64,000 nucleotides of DNA. It comes from Bacillus sp. SD075. Lineage in GTDB: Bacteria > Bacillota > Bacilli > Bacillales > DSM-1321. The stretch covers positions 1-64,000 of the forward strand of contig NZ_JADILK010000021.1 in the NCBI RefSeq assembly GCF_017355165.1, written 5' to 3'. A program made the translations under genes and the position numbers. Positions within the stretch are counted from its first letter, which is position 1. Each line of letters opens with the position of its first letter. The notes beneath the pieces were generated by a model. It worked only from the letters and a program-made list of their open reading frames with translations. It made no database searches and had not been told where the DNA came from. Below, piece by piece: positions 1 to 10,120 of the stretch.

Positions 1-119
1 TTGAAATCCTGCGAATAAGCGAGAATTCGTGAGCATTATCTATTAAACTGAGGGAGTTCATTAAGGATTATTGTACAGTTGACACAAACTGTGCAGATAG
101 GAGTCCATGAAATAACGAA

Positions 120-239
120 TTATTCTTTTTTAGTTACAAAATTAATAAAGAGAACGGATAGTACTATCCATACGACAATCACTACGATCACGAAGTACCC
201 TGTATTGATGAAATTTTTATAAACCCATGTATCATACAT
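120..239 (-). CDS. 39-residue single-span membrane peptide downstream of gerA
   Basis: Reading minus from the ATG at 239 gives 39 codons and a TAA at 120. A very good ribosome binding site (GAGGTGAT, about 4 bases before the ATG) supports translation. The peptide starts MYDTWVYKNF, has one hydrophobic span at residues 15-34 and ends with charged FVTKKE. It lies 370 bases after the GerA-family A subunit on the same strand. Small membrane partners of germinant receptors are known in Bacillus; a link to the receptor here is inferred from position only. No family was recognised. Confidence 0.5.
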   Translation of the reverse strand: MYDTWVYKNFINTGYFVIVVIVVWIVLSVLFINFVTKKE

Positions 240-610
240 TAATATCACCTCGAGTTCCCCTTAAAGGGAAAAGTAACGAAAGATATAAATAGATGCAGTA
301 ATAAAGTGAAATATAAGTATGTAAAGTGAAATTATTTTAACTAAAAACAGGTTTAGCACCTCTCATAATATCAATAAACAGCTGATAAAATTGAAAAATT
401 TTCATTAAACATAAGACTTCTAATAAATTGCAGAATTTTTATTATTCCTATTTTAATTTGTTATTATTCAGACAATGAAAAAATTTAAGTCACAGTCCGA
501 ATACACTGTGCTTGTGAAACTATCCTTCCCCGATGGTTCCATACATAAGAAAAGGCTGCTTTAAAGACAGCTCTGATCTTCAGCTAACTCACCCGTTTTG
601 TAAAAGCATG
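240..610. other. Noncoding stretch with a small inverted repeat
   Basis: AT-rich sequence between the small membrane peptide and the gerA-type gene. The only structure seen is a perfect 6-bp inverted repeat, CACAGT and ACTGTG, at 491-510. No convincing gene or T-tailed terminator was found. Confidence 0.5.
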
Positions 611-2245
611 TCACGATTCAGTGCCGTCACCCTTCTTCATGTTAGAAGTCTTCATTCCACGTGATTTAGGAGGCAGTGGCCTTTGATTATCGCCTTCCCT
701 TTTCAAATTATTATTGGAGCTTAAAAATTTGGGTCTGTCTTTATACGCCCACATTGGTCTCCTGAAGAATGTATCGCCTAGTCCTTCCGGGTTAAGTGGA
801 GCTAGTGGTGACATATAAGGAACTCCGAATGAACGTAGGCTACATAAATGAACTACGACGACAAACAAAGCTAAAATCAAACCATAAAAACCCATTGTAC
901 CTGCGCAAATGATAAATACGAACCGCAGCAAGCGAGCAGAAATTGCGATGGAATAGGCAGGGGTCGCAAAACTTGCAATGGCCGTGATCGATACGATGAT
1001 GACCGCTGCCGGTGATACAAGTCCAGCCTGAACTACCGCCTGCCCAATCACCAGAGCACCAACAATGGACATAGTCGCCCCAATGGCTTTGGGCATCCGT
1101 AGGCTTGCTTCTCGTAAGATTTCAAATGTTATTTCCATAATGAATACTTCGATAACTGCCGGAAAAGGAACGGGATCCCGTTGCGCTGCAAGAATGATGA
1201 GCAGATCTGTTGGAACCATTTCCTGATGATAGGTTGTAGCTGCTACAAAGGCAGCCGGGGCAATTAGCGAAATAAAAAAAATAGAAATACGTAAAAAACG
1301 TATAGCTGAGGCTATATCAAAGCGAGCATAGTAGTCCTCGACAGATTGAAAGAACTGAATAAATAACGCAGGCACCAACAAGACAAAAGGCGTTCCGTTA
1401 ACAAATATGGCTACCCTTCCTTCAAGGAGACCTCCAGCGACCTTATCAGGTCTTTCTGTATGATCAAGGGTAGGGAATGGGGTCATGACCTGATCTTCTA
1501 TCAATTGTTCAATATATCCTGATTCAAGAATACTATCGATATTTATTCCTTTTAAGCGCTCTTTGACCTCTTCGACGATTCCTTTTTTTGCAATCCCATT
1601 TATATACATAATGGAAACATCCGTATTTGTCACAGTGCCTATTTTCATCGACTCTATCCATAAATCCGGACTGTTAATGATGCGGCGTACCAGGGCTATG
1701 TTTGTTGCATTCGATTCCGTAAATCCTTCTCTTGACCCGCGGACCACCGAATTTGTGCTTGGTTCCTGAACGGAACGCCTTTCTCCCCCTTTTGTACTGG
1801 CAACCAGGGCTATGTTTATGCCATCAATAAAAATGATGCTATCACCTGATAATAATGACAAAAATAATTTTTCCCAGTCCATGACGGTTTCTACACCGCC
1901 GAGTGAAACCACATCTTTAGAGATCACTTCCAGCGCTTCATGTGGAAGTACCTTTTCTTTTAGATGAGGATTTTTCATGATGGACTCAATTAAAAAGTCT
2001 GTAACGCTTGGATTATCAACCAGACCCTGCACATACAAAATAGTTGTTTTAATTTGAGGATTTTGACTGATTTTCAACGTTCGGATAATGATATCCGGGC
2101 TGCTTCCTGTTTTTTGCTTCACGATATCCAGATTGGTTGTTATAGAGCTGTCAATATTTTGGGGTATTTTACTTATTGATTGATCTTTTTCGTCTGTCTT
2201 TTGCTTCTTGCTTTTTTGTCCTTTTTGTTTAAAAAAAGAAACCAT
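611..2245 (-). CDS. GerA-family spore germination protein (germinant receptor A subunit)
   Basis: 544 residues, the usual length for GerAA/GerKA-type subunits. These sit in the spore inner membrane with B (permease-like) and C (lipoprotein) subunits and start germination when nutrients are sensed. The N-terminal half (about 50-300) is a soluble domain with the family signature GYIEQLIEDQ followed by TPFPTLDHTERPD; the C-terminal half has several membrane spans (about 310-470), including the conserved RDPVPFPAVIEVFIMEITFE-type region. A basic tail (480-544) follows. The start has GAGGAT 8 bases upstream. No B or C subunit gene is within reach on this strand, so it is an orphan here unless they lie left of the window. 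Its paralogue at 41724 belongs to a full operon. Confidence 0.93.
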   Translation of the reverse strand: MVSFFKQKGQKSKKQKTDEKDQSISKIPQNIDSSITTNLDIVKQKTGSSPDIIIRTLKISQNPQIKTTILYVQGLVDNPSVTDFLIESIMKNPHLKEKVLPHEALEVISKDVVSLGGVETVMDWEKLFLSLLSGDSIIFIDGINIALVASTKGGERRSVQEPSTNSVVRGSREGFTESNATNIALVRRIINSPDLWIESMKIGTVTNTDVSIMYINGIAKKGIVEEVKERLKGINIDSILESGYIEQLIEDQVMTPFPTLDHTERPDKVAGGLLEGRVAIFVNGTPFVLLVPALFIQFFQSVEDYYARFDIASAIRFLRISIFFISLIAPAAFVAATTYHQEMVPTDLLIILAAQRDPVPFPAVIEVFIMEITFEILREASLRMPKAIGATMSIVGALVIGQAVVQAGLVSPAAVIIVSITAIASFATPAYSIAISARLLRFVFIICAGTMGFYGLILALFVVVVHLCSLRSFGVPYMSPLAPLNPEGLGDTFFRRPMWAYKDRPKFLSSNNNLKREGDNQRPLPPKSRGMKTSNMKKGDGTES

Positions 2246-2760
2246 AATACCGATCCTCTTTCATTCCTATTTCTTTTTATTCTGTCCAAAAAAAACTTTT
2301 TTATGGATAACACCATTCGCAACTTTACTATTAGATCTAATATTTAGGTAATCCTTATGGAACTAACCTGCCCGATAGTTTAAGTACATTTCTTCACAAT
2401 CTTTTAGTTGTTGTTCCACAATCTGGCCCTTTAATTGAACAATTATATTGTCATTTAACATTTAATTTGTCTTTTTGGTTTTGTTTTCCATAGAGCCCCT
2501 CATTCTTCGAATCGTTTCCATACCCCTAGTTGTGCCAATTAATGCATTTTTTTTAACTATCAAGGTTTCTTGTATTAATTTGATCAAAACTTGTTTCAAA
2601 TCTACACTTGAATGAAAAAAGACACCCCAAAAATCATCTTAAATTTCATCATATAAATTTAAGGTTATCTTGATATATCGTGATATAATAGAAAGTGGTT
2701 ATTTTAGCATTTGGATGGATAACTTTTTGTTATTAGGTTATTAGATTGAGGTGAAATGCG
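2246..2760. other. Divergent intergenic region between gerA-type gene and RM operon
   Basis: About 515 bases of AT-rich sequence. It must hold the forespore-type promoter of the minus-strand germination gene, which I could not place with confidence, and the promoter of the Xre/hsd operon (separate entry). No gene was seen. Confidence 0.5.
2671..2690 (+). promoter_or_regulatory. Extended -10 promoter with overlapping palindrome before xre-hsd
   Basis: TGATATAAT at 2681-2689 is an extended -10 box (TG, one base, TATAAT). It overlaps the inverted repeat ATATC-GT-GATAT at 2674-2685. The overlap suggests an operator, possibly for the Xre protein encoded 70 bases downstream; that last step is inference. 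Confidence 0.45.
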
Positions 2761-2958
2761 ATGCAAATTACTTACAAAAAATTATGGAAAATACTTATTG
2801 ACCGTGAGATGAATAAAACTCAGCTCAAGGATGCAGCAGGAGTGAGTAGTAACGTTATTGCTAAACTTGGGAAGAATGAGCCTGTTTCCATTGAAACCCT
2901 AATTAAGATTTGCGTTGCACTTAGCGTTGATATTGGCGATATTATTGAAATTAAATAA
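2761..2958 (+). CDS. Small Xre/Cro-type HTH regulator of the type I RM operon
   Basis: 65 residues, essentially one helix-turn-helix domain. Residues 17-45 read MNKTQLKDAAGVSSNVIAKL, the two HTH helices, then a short helix with SIETLIKICVAL, the standard ending of compact Cro/C1-type regulators. GAGGTG lies 7 bases before the ATG. It is 18 bases upstream of hsdM and co-oriented, so it is probably the first gene of the operon. Controller-like Xre proteins next to restriction genes often repress or delay their expression; that role is inferred here. Confidence 0.85.
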   Translation: MQITYKKLWKILIDREMNKTQLKDAAGVSSNVIAKLGKNEPVSIETLIKICVALSVDIGDIIEIK

Positions 2959-2976
2959 ATTAACGGAGGAAAACAA

Positions 2977-5553
2977 GTGATTACATCAGAAGAAATTAAA
3001 CGCAGATTATGGGATGGAGCAAACGAATTGCGTGGCTCTATGGATGCCAGTCGGTACAAAGATTATATGCTTGGATTAATGTTCTACAAGTTTTTAAGTG
3101 ATAAAACTTTGGAAACATTCAAATCAAATGCAGGACTTGGACAATTATCTGAATCTGAACTAGTCGAGGAATACACTAAAGCAAAAGAAGAATACGGTGC
3201 TGAGCTGGATAAAATGATCCAAAACGTAATCGGATATTATGTTTCTCCAGAATATCTTTACCAGACTTGGTTAAAAGATATTAATTCAGGTGATTTTGAG
3301 GTACAAAAAGTAACGGATAGTCTTAATAATTTTGAACGTACAATCTCCGTTTCGGGTGATTCTGATGACTTTAAAGGTTTATTTTCAAGTTCAACTCTGG
3401 ATTTAACAGATACCGCCTTGGGTAGCAATTTGAACGAACGTAGTAAAAACATCAAGGCGCTGATTCTATTGTTTGCTGATTTGAACATGGTGGCACTACA
3501 AAAAGGTGACGTACTTGGTGATGCGTATGAATATCTAATCGGTCAATTTGCGATGGAGTCGGGCAAGAAGGCTGGAGAATTCTACACGCCACGACAAGTG
3601 AGTGAAGTAATGGCCCAAATAGCTGCTAAGACATCAAATGTTAAGTCTATCTATGACCCGACAGTCGGTTCGGGATCCCTATTATTGACAGTTAAGAAGC
3701 ATTTGAGCAAGGATGTTCAAAAGGATTTGGAATATTACGGTCAAGAAAAAAATACAGCAACATATAACTTGACTCGTATGAACTTGTTGCTTCACGGCGT
3801 TCGTCCAGAAAAAATGACGATTAAAAATGGAGACACGCTTTCACAAGACTGGCCGGAAGACCCTGAACGTCCAAATGAGGGTGTGCAGTTTGATGCGGTA
3901 GTAATGAATCCTCCTTATTCAGCGAAGAATTGGAACAAATCCGAATTGAAAGTTAGCGACCCTCGTTTTTCTGACTTTGGTGTACTACCACCAGAATCAA
4001 AGGGAGATTTTGCATTCCTGCTACATGGATTGTTCCACTTAGGTATAAACGGGACAATGGCGATTGTGTTGCCTCATGGTGTATTATTCCGTGGTTCAGC
4101 AGAGGGTGAAATTCGCAAAAGACTGTTGGATAAAGGTCGTATAGACACAATAATTGGTTTGCCAAGTAATTTATTTACAAATACTGGAATTCCGGTTGTT
4201 GTTATGATTTTGAAGAAGAATCGTGACCTTGGGGATCCAGTATTGGTTATTGATGCATCACATAGCTTTATTAAAGTTGGGAAACAAAATGTCCTACAAG
4301 AAAAGGATATCTCTAAGATTGTTGACACCTATTCAAATCGTGCGAAAATTCCAGGTTATAGTCATTTGGCAACTCGGGAAGAAATCATCGAGAACGAATA
4401 TAACATGAATATTCCACGTTATGTTGAAGCTGATGATTCTGAAATTCCTCAAGAGGTCGATGCTCATCTATTTGGTGGTATTCCGCAAAAGAATATTGAA
4501 GACTTGAAAATCTTGAATTCAACTGTTCCTGACGTTTTGAAGAGTTCTCTGAATACAATTCGTCCAGGATACGTAGAGTTAGTAAAAACAGTTGATGAAT
4601 TGACGACTGAGGTATTAAGCGATAGTCGTGTGGTTACTAAGACGCAGGAAGTTGAAACCAAGGCTCATGATTATGTTTCTAAATACTGGGATATTTTACG
4701 CAATGTTGATGGGTCGTCAAATCTGACACAGCTGATGGATGATATGCTGGTCGAAGTTAAAGAGATATTATCAGAATTTAAGTACATTGATGCCTATGAT
4801 GGCTACCAAATTATCGCTGAAATTTGGAAAAATGTTTTGACTCACGATACTGAACTTATTGCAGCAAGTGATTTCTACACTATCGGTCGAACTCGTGAAC
4901 CGAACATGGTAACAAAAGGAACAGGCAAGAATAAACGTGTAGAACAAGACGGCTGGGTTAGCAGCATTGTGCCTAATGATTTAATTGCGAAACGTTTATA
5001 CTCCACTGAATTGGAAGATATTGAGATCGGGAAATCAAGAGTCCAAGAAATTGATACTGAATTATCTGAGTTAGTTGAAGCCGCTAAAGTGGAAGATACT
5101 GATGAGAATAACGCTTTATATGAAGCAATTAAGAAGAATGATGAAGATGAACCGCAAGACTCTTTTGAAGTCAAAGCAGTCAAAGCTGAATTGAAAAAAG
5201 CGACCAAAGGTACAATTGAGTATGACTTATTGAAAACAGTTGAAATATTGATGACTGAAAAATCTTTATTAAACAAAGCTATTAAAGCCAAAGAGAAAGC
5301 TCTCAAGGAACTGATTTATGAACGGATTTTGAACCTGAATGATGAAGAAATTGACAGCCTGGTACATGAAAAGTGGTTCGGTAATACGGTTAATGCATTA
5401 GTTAGCTTAGTTGCAATTCCATTGAAAGCAGAACTTTCAACCTTAGAAATGCTTGATAAGAGATATGAGAATACTTTCTCAAAAATCGATACTGAAAGTC
5501 GTGACTTGGAAAGTATGTTTGAATCTTTGATGAGTGAATTGGTGGCGGAATGA
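2977..5553 (+). CDS. hsdM: Type I restriction-modification system methylation subunit HsdM
   Basis: N6-adenine methyltransferase that, with HsdS, modifies the recognition sequence, and with HsdR forms the nuclease complex. Start is GTG after GGAGG. An HsdM N-terminal helical domain (about 1-160) precedes the Rossmann methylase: FYTPRQVSEVM (about 202-212), the SAM-binding DPTVGSGS (about 227-234) and the catalytic NPPY (about 310-313). At 858 residues it is far longer than classical HsdM (about 500-530). The last 350 residues are charged, mostly helical and coiled-coil-like, with EAAKVEDTDENNALYEAI and similar segments; long HsdM forms of this kind occur in Firmicutes. The stop overlaps the hsdS start, so translation is probably coupled. 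Confidence 0.95.
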   Translation: MITSEEIKRRLWDGANELRGSMDASRYKDYMLGLMFYKFLSDKTLETFKSNAGLGQLSESELVEEYTKAKEEYGAELDKMIQNVIGYYVSPEYLYQTWLKDINSGDFEVQKVTDSLNNFERTISVSGDSDDFKGLFSSSTLDLTDTALGSNLNERSKNIKALILLFADLNMVALQKGDVLGDAYEYLIGQFAMESGKKAGEFYTPRQVSEVMAQIAAKTSNVKSIYDPTVGSGSLLLTVKKHLSKDVQKDLEYYGQEKNTATYNLTRMNLLLHGVRPEKMTIKNGDTLSQDWPEDPERPNEGVQFDAVVMNPPYSAKNWNKSELKVSDPRFSDFGVLPPESKGDFAFLLHGLFHLGINGTMAIVLPHGVLFRGSAEGEIRKRLLDKGRIDTIIGLPSNLFTNTGIPVVVMILKKNRDLGDPVLVIDASHSFIKVGKQNVLQEKDISKIVDTYSNRAKIPGYSHLATREEIIENEYNMNIPRYVEADDSEIPQEVDAHLFGGIPQKNIEDLKILNSTVPDVLKSSLNTIRPGYVELVKTVDELTTEVLSDSRVVTKTQEVETKAHDYVSKYWDILRNVDGSSNLTQLMDDMLVEVKEILSEFKYIDAYDGYQIIAEIWKNVLTHDTELIAASDFYTIGRTREPNMVTKGTGKNKRVEQDGWVSSIVPNDLIAKRLYSTELEDIEIGKSRVQEIDTELSELVEAAKVEDTDENNALYEAIKKNDEDEPQDSFEVKAVKAELKKATKGTIEYDLLKTVEILMTEKSLLNKAIKAKEKALKELIYERILNLNDEEIDSLVHEKWFGNTVNALVSLVAIPLKAELSTLEMLDKRYENTFSKIDTESRDLESMFESLMSELVAE

Positions 5554-6767
5554 TGAGTAAGAATGAAAAGTTAGTACCAAAAAGACGATTTAAAGAGTTC
5601 AAAAATGCTGACGCTTGGAAACAGCGTAAGTTAATTGAAGTGGCTGATTATCGGAATGGGAAAGCTCACGAGCAGAACATTGATGAGAACGGAGAATACA
5701 TTGTTGTAAACTCAAAATTCGTATCCACAAATCGTCGGGTTAAAAAATATTCAAACGAATTAATTGAGCCGTTGAGTATTGGAGAAATTGCTTTTGTCCT
5801 CAGTGATGTTCCAAATGGTAGAGCGATAGCAAGGACGTTTTTAGTCGAAGAAAACGATAAATACAGCTTGAATCAACGGATTGCTGGAATTACACCACAC
5901 GATTACACAGACTCTTATTTTCTTAGTAACTTGATGAATAGGAATCGCTATTTCTTGCAATTTGACAATGGAGTTGGGCAAACAAACCTTTCAAAATCGG
6001 AAGTGGAAAATTTTATTGGAACGTACCCTTTGTATGAGGAACAGGCTAAAATTGGTTCGTTTTTCCGTAACCTTGACAACCTCATCGCTTTTCAACAGCG
6101 TAAGTTGAATAAGACAAAAGCGATGAAATCTGCCTATCTTTCAGAGATGTTTCCCGCTGCAGGAGAGCGTAAGCCAAAACGCCGATTTGCTGGATTTACT
6201 CAAGCTTGGGAACAGCGGAAAGTTGGGGAATTAGCTGATATTGTACGTGGTGCAAGCCCTCGACCTATTCAAGATCCGAAATGGTTTGATGATGAATCTG
6301 ATATTGGATGGTTACGAATTGCAGATGTAACTGAGCAAGAAGGACGTATTCATTATCTTGAACAACGTATATCAAAAGCTGGTCAAGAAAAAACTCGTGT
6401 ATTAAATGAACCACATTTATTATTGAGTATCGCTGCAACGGTTGGGAAACCCGTTGTGAACTATGTTAAGACTGGCGTACACGATGGATTCTTAATCTTC
6501 CAAAATCCAAAATTTGACCGTGAATTCATGTTCCAGTGGTTGGAGATGTTCCGCCCGAAATGGCAAAAATACGGACAGCCTGGTAGTCAAGTCAACTTGA
6601 ATTCTGATTTAGTAAAGAATCAAGAGATTATGTTACCAAGTGAAGAAGAACAGAAGAAAATTGGTGACTTCTTTGCACAGCTAGACCACCTTATCACTCT
6701 TCATCAGCGTAAGTTGGAAAAACTACAAAATATAAAAAAAGCATACCTAAATGAGATGTTTGTATAG
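5550..6767 (+). CDS. hsdS: Type I restriction-modification specificity subunit HsdS
   Basis: 405 residues. HsdS sets the DNA target of both methylation and cleavage. The protein is an internal duplication: each half begins with a KRRF-x-x-F...W-x-QRK block (about 9-26 and 204-223), continues into a target-recognition domain, and ends in a conserved helical spacer (FFRNLDNLIAFQQRKLNK and FFAQLDHLITLHQRKLEK). The two halves differ in their recognition domains, so a bipartite target is expected, but its sequence cannot be read from here. The ATG overlaps the hsdM stop. Near-identical spacer repeats make this gene prone to domain shuffling. Confidence 0.95.
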   Translation: MMSKNEKLVPKRRFKEFKNADAWKQRKLIEVADYRNGKAHEQNIDENGEYIVVNSKFVSTNRRVKKYSNELIEPLSIGEIAFVLSDVPNGRAIARTFLVEENDKYSLNQRIAGITPHDYTDSYFLSNLMNRNRYFLQFDNGVGQTNLSKSEVENFIGTYPLYEEQAKIGSFFRNLDNLIAFQQRKLNKTKAMKSAYLSEMFPAAGERKPKRRFAGFTQAWEQRKVGELADIVRGASPRPIQDPKWFDDESDIGWLRIADVTEQEGRIHYLEQRISKAGQEKTRVLNEPHLLLSIAATVGKPVVNYVKTGVHDGFLIFQNPKFDREFMFQWLEMFRPKWQKYGQPGSQVNLNSDLVKNQEIMLPSEEEQKKIGDFFAQLDHLITLHQRKLEKLQNIKKAYLNEMFV

Positions 6768-6782
6768 AGGGGAGTGTAGGTC

Positions 6783-9700
6783 ATGAGTAATGCACCAAAA
6801 AGTGTGGCAGAGAAAACCTTCCAAGAAAACTTTGTCAAAGAACTAAAGCAGTATAAATGGGAAGCTCCTGATTTCCTTGATGGCAATAAACAAAAAGTTA
6901 CTGTTCAAGACTTGATAAACAACTGGCGTAGAGAACTTAACCGCATTAATGCAGACCAATTGGAAGGTGTGGAGTTGACTGACGGTGAGTTTAAACAGGT
7001 GATGGCGAAAGTTAACTTAATCAACAATAGTTATGAGGCGGCTAAAATCCTAGCGATAGAAGAAGCAAAGGGGAAAATCGATGGGATCTATCGAGACGAC
7101 AACCCGAAAATTACAAGAAAGCAAATTACGCTGACAATTTTCAAAAAAGCGGAAGTTCGTGGCGGTGATTCCAGTTATCAAATTGCCCGAGAAGTCCAAA
7201 CACCAAATGGCAATAGGTTTGATATTGTCTTGCTGATAAATGGTTTGCCACTTATCAATATCGAGCAGAAGCGAACAGATAAATCATTGGACGAGGCGTT
7301 TGAACAATTTAAACGATATTATCGAGATGGCGAATATAGCAATAACTTTATGGCGTTCTCACAGATGATGGTGGTAACGACAGAAATTAAAACAAGATAC
7401 TTTGCAACACCAAAATCAGCCGATGAATTTAACCCAAGTTTCGTATTCCATTGGTCTGATAAAGAGAATAAGCCAATTAATAACTGGCAAAAAGTTGTTG
7501 AGCATTTTCTGATGATTCCAATGGCTCACCAAATGGTTGGGGATTACCTCGTGATTGACGAAGCAAAAGACGAAGAAAATCGGCGTCATATGCTAATGCG
7601 TCCGTATCAAGTCTATGCCCTTCAAGCGATTGAGGGTGCTGCTTTTGGTTGGGATAACGCAGATAAATTACCTCATGGTGGATTTGTTTGGCATACTACT
7701 GGTTCAGGAAAAACCATCACAAGTTTCAAAACAGCGTTGTTTTTATCTACTCGAGCAGGTTTTGATAAGGTAATCTTTTTGGTTGATAGGCGAGAGCTGG
7801 ATAATCGTACAAGTGAGAATTTTAAAGCCTATGCGGCCTATGAGTCTGTTACGGTTGATGATACTAAGAAAACGTATCAGCTGAAAAAACAACTTAAAGC
7901 CGTGAAATCAGGGATTGTTGTAACGACAACCTTCAAGTTAAACTCATTGGTTAAAGAGTTGGAAGAGAACCACGATAGTAGTTTACGTGACAAAAAATTC
8001 GTGTTTATTATTGATGAAGCGCATCGTACCACTATGGGTCAAATGATGGGGACGATTAAAAATTATTTCAAGAAAAATGGTCTGTTTTATGGATTTACAG
8101 GGACGCCATTGTTTGATGAAAATAACGTTAAAGGAAAAGTTAACGAAAAAAGCGAAGTCATCAATACCACTGAAAAATTATTTGGACCAAAACTGCATCA
8201 ATACACGATTGACGAAGCTATTTCCGATGGAAATGTGCTAGGATTCCATGTTGATTACATCAACACTGGGGAATTTAAGAGCTATGATGATTTACGAGAA
8301 CAGCTTGCTGAGCACATGAAAGAAGAGAAGCCGGAGCTTAGCGACAGGGAAATTGAGAGAATAGTTGCTGGGTGGTCGGAAGCGGAAGTTGAAGTTCAAG
8401 CTGCAAAGAATAAATTGCTTCAATACCAAGATGAAACGCATATCCCACGAGTTGTTGAGGAAATCCTAAACAATTGGGAAAGCCAATCGCAAGGTAAAGA
8501 ATTTAACGCTATTCTGACAGTTCAATTCAAAAATCGTGTTATCACCTATTACAATGAATTTAAGAAACAGCTTGCTGAACGGGACGAAAATTTGAATGTG
8601 GCGATGACATTCAGTTTTGGTAACGAGAATGATCCCGATAATATTCCTCCTGAAATCATTAAAGGGATGTTTAAAGATTACAGCGAATTTACCGGAATTG
8701 AGTTTATTGCAGGTGATAAAAAGCGCGGGGAAGATGCCTATTTTGAAGATGTTGTAGAACGTGCCACTCGAGGAGGTAGTGGAAGAAATCCAAAAAATAT
8801 TGACTTAGTAATTGTTGCTGCACAACTATTAACTGGATATGATTCAAAACGTCTAAATACACTTTATGTTGACCGACCACTTGAACTTCAAGGTTTGATT
8901 CAGGCATATTCAAGGACGAATAGGGTATTTGGATCAAATAAGGAATTCGGAACTATCGTCAATTTCCAATTTCCACGAAAAACTGAAGAAACCGTAAATA
9001 ATGCTTTAGAGCTTTATGGTAGTGGTGGGAAAAGCAGCCCTGCTATCGTTGATATCTATGAGACAGCTGTTAAAAAGCTGAAAATTAAGGTTGATGAAAT
9101 GATTCCTACACTGCCAGACCCAACTGATTGGCAGACAATCAAAGATGATGACGAAGCAAAAGAGGCTTTTAAAGTTGCTTTTTGGGATACGGCAGAACAG
9201 ATGAATTCTGTTGAACAATACTACGAGTACAAATGGGACGATGTCGTATTTGGAATTACCGAACATACCTGGTTACAGTATCGCGGAGCTTACAAAAACT
9301 TATTTCCACCAGCAGTCGGCGGAGGAGAGCCCGAACCGGTTAAACCGTTGGTTGGTAAGACTAAATTAGCGGGTACGCAGGTCATTGATGCCGCGCATAT
9401 TTTGAGTTTGATTGGTTCAAAAGTTGGCTCTGCCGACGGTGTACAAACTGTCGATAGCGAGACGCGTAGAATCATTTATGAACAAATTCAAGAGTTAAGT
9501 AATATGGGTGAGGATGAACAAGCTCGCTTACTCAAAGAGTTTGTAGATACCGAATTGGTGCCTGGAAATCTATCAAGTAACTTGAACTTTGATGAATCAT
9601 TTGAGGTTTGGAAAAAAGGTAGACTGCATGTAGCTATCACAGAATTTGCTGACGAGTGGGGATTAGACAATCAGCTAATTGAGAAGTCAGTAGAGGCATT

Positions 9701-9866
9701 TTCAATTTCTCAGCCTGACGTAATTCCGTATATTGATGAATTGACATCAAGTGTTGATTTTGCCAAAGCCACTAATCAATCGGCAGGGAATAAGCTCAGA
9801 CACAATATGGGATTGATAAAGCAACTTCCAGCGTGGATGTCTGATATGAAAGAAAAATACAGCTAA
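6783..9866 (+). CDS. hsdR: Type I restriction endonuclease subunit HsdR
   Basis: 1027 residues, the normal size for HsdR, the ATP-driven translocase and nuclease. The N-terminal PD-(D/E)xK nuclease shows FDIVLL (about 145-150) followed by NIEQKR (about 159-164). The superfamily 2 helicase core has Walker A TTGSGKT (about 304-310), Walker B DEAH (about 411-414) and the motif III segment GFTGTP (about 438). The RecA2 lobe carries LLTGYDSKRLNTLYVD and QAYSRTNR (about 680-720). The C-terminal 300 residues are helical and probably contact HsdM. It starts 15 bases after hsdS with a GAGGGGAG-type ribosome site, completing an apparently intact M-S-R operon. Confidence 0.95.
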   Translation: MSNAPKSVAEKTFQENFVKELKQYKWEAPDFLDGNKQKVTVQDLINNWRRELNRINADQLEGVELTDGEFKQVMAKVNLINNSYEAAKILAIEEAKGKIDGIYRDDNPKITRKQITLTIFKKAEVRGGDSSYQIAREVQTPNGNRFDIVLLINGLPLINIEQKRTDKSLDEAFEQFKRYYRDGEYSNNFMAFSQMMVVTTEIKTRYFATPKSADEFNPSFVFHWSDKENKPINNWQKVVEHFLMIPMAHQMVGDYLVIDEAKDEENRRHMLMRPYQVYALQAIEGAAFGWDNADKLPHGGFVWHTTGSGKTITSFKTALFLSTRAGFDKVIFLVDRRELDNRTSENFKAYAAYESVTVDDTKKTYQLKKQLKAVKSGIVVTTTFKLNSLVKELEENHDSSLRDKKFVFIIDEAHRTTMGQMMGTIKNYFKKNGLFYGFTGTPLFDENNVKGKVNEKSEVINTTEKLFGPKLHQYTIDEAISDGNVLGFHVDYINTGEFKSYDDLREQLAEHMKEEKPELSDREIERIVAGWSEAEVEVQAAKNKLLQYQDETHIPRVVEEILNNWESQSQGKEFNAILTVQFKNRVITYYNEFKKQLAERDENLNVAMTFSFGNENDPDNIPPEIIKGMFKDYSEFTGIEFIAGDKKRGEDAYFEDVVERATRGGSGRNPKNIDLVIVAAQLLTGYDSKRLNTLYVDRPLELQGLIQAYSRTNRVFGSNKEFGTIVNFQFPRKTEETVNNALELYGSGGKSSPAIVDIYETAVKKLKIKVDEMIPTLPDPTDWQTIKDDDEAKEAFKVAFWDTAEQMNSVEQYYEYKWDDVVFGITEHTWLQYRGAYKNLFPPAVGGGEPEPVKPLVGKTKLAGTQVIDAAHILSLIGSKVGSADGVQTVDSETRRIIYEQIQELSNMGEDEQARLLKEFVDTELVPGNLSSNLNFDESFEVWKKGRLHVAITEFADEWGLDNQLIEKSVEAFSISQPDVIPYIDELTSSVDFAKATNQSAGNKLRHNMGLIKQLPAWMSDMKEKYS

Positions 9867-10120
9867 TAAGTAAACTTCGTTAGTTTAAGGGTATCAGTTT
9901 TCATGAGCTATGAGGAAAAGAATACGTATATTTTGGAGTCGAGGGATATCAAACATTAATTTAAAGCTACACTAGTATCCCTAATGTTATATAAGTGATC
10001 TTATTTTCATAATATTTTCTCCTTTTTAAAATTATCTACTCCATGATCAATTTTCGCATTTCTTTTTCATTTGTTTTAACCTAGGGCTAGCGAATTATAG
10101 TTATTACTTTGTTCTTCCGC

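Noticed and set aside
4875-5306. 143-codon minus-strand open frame
   Set aside because: Lies entirely antisense to hsdM; it is Ser/Leu-rich shadow translation with no ribosome site or family pattern.
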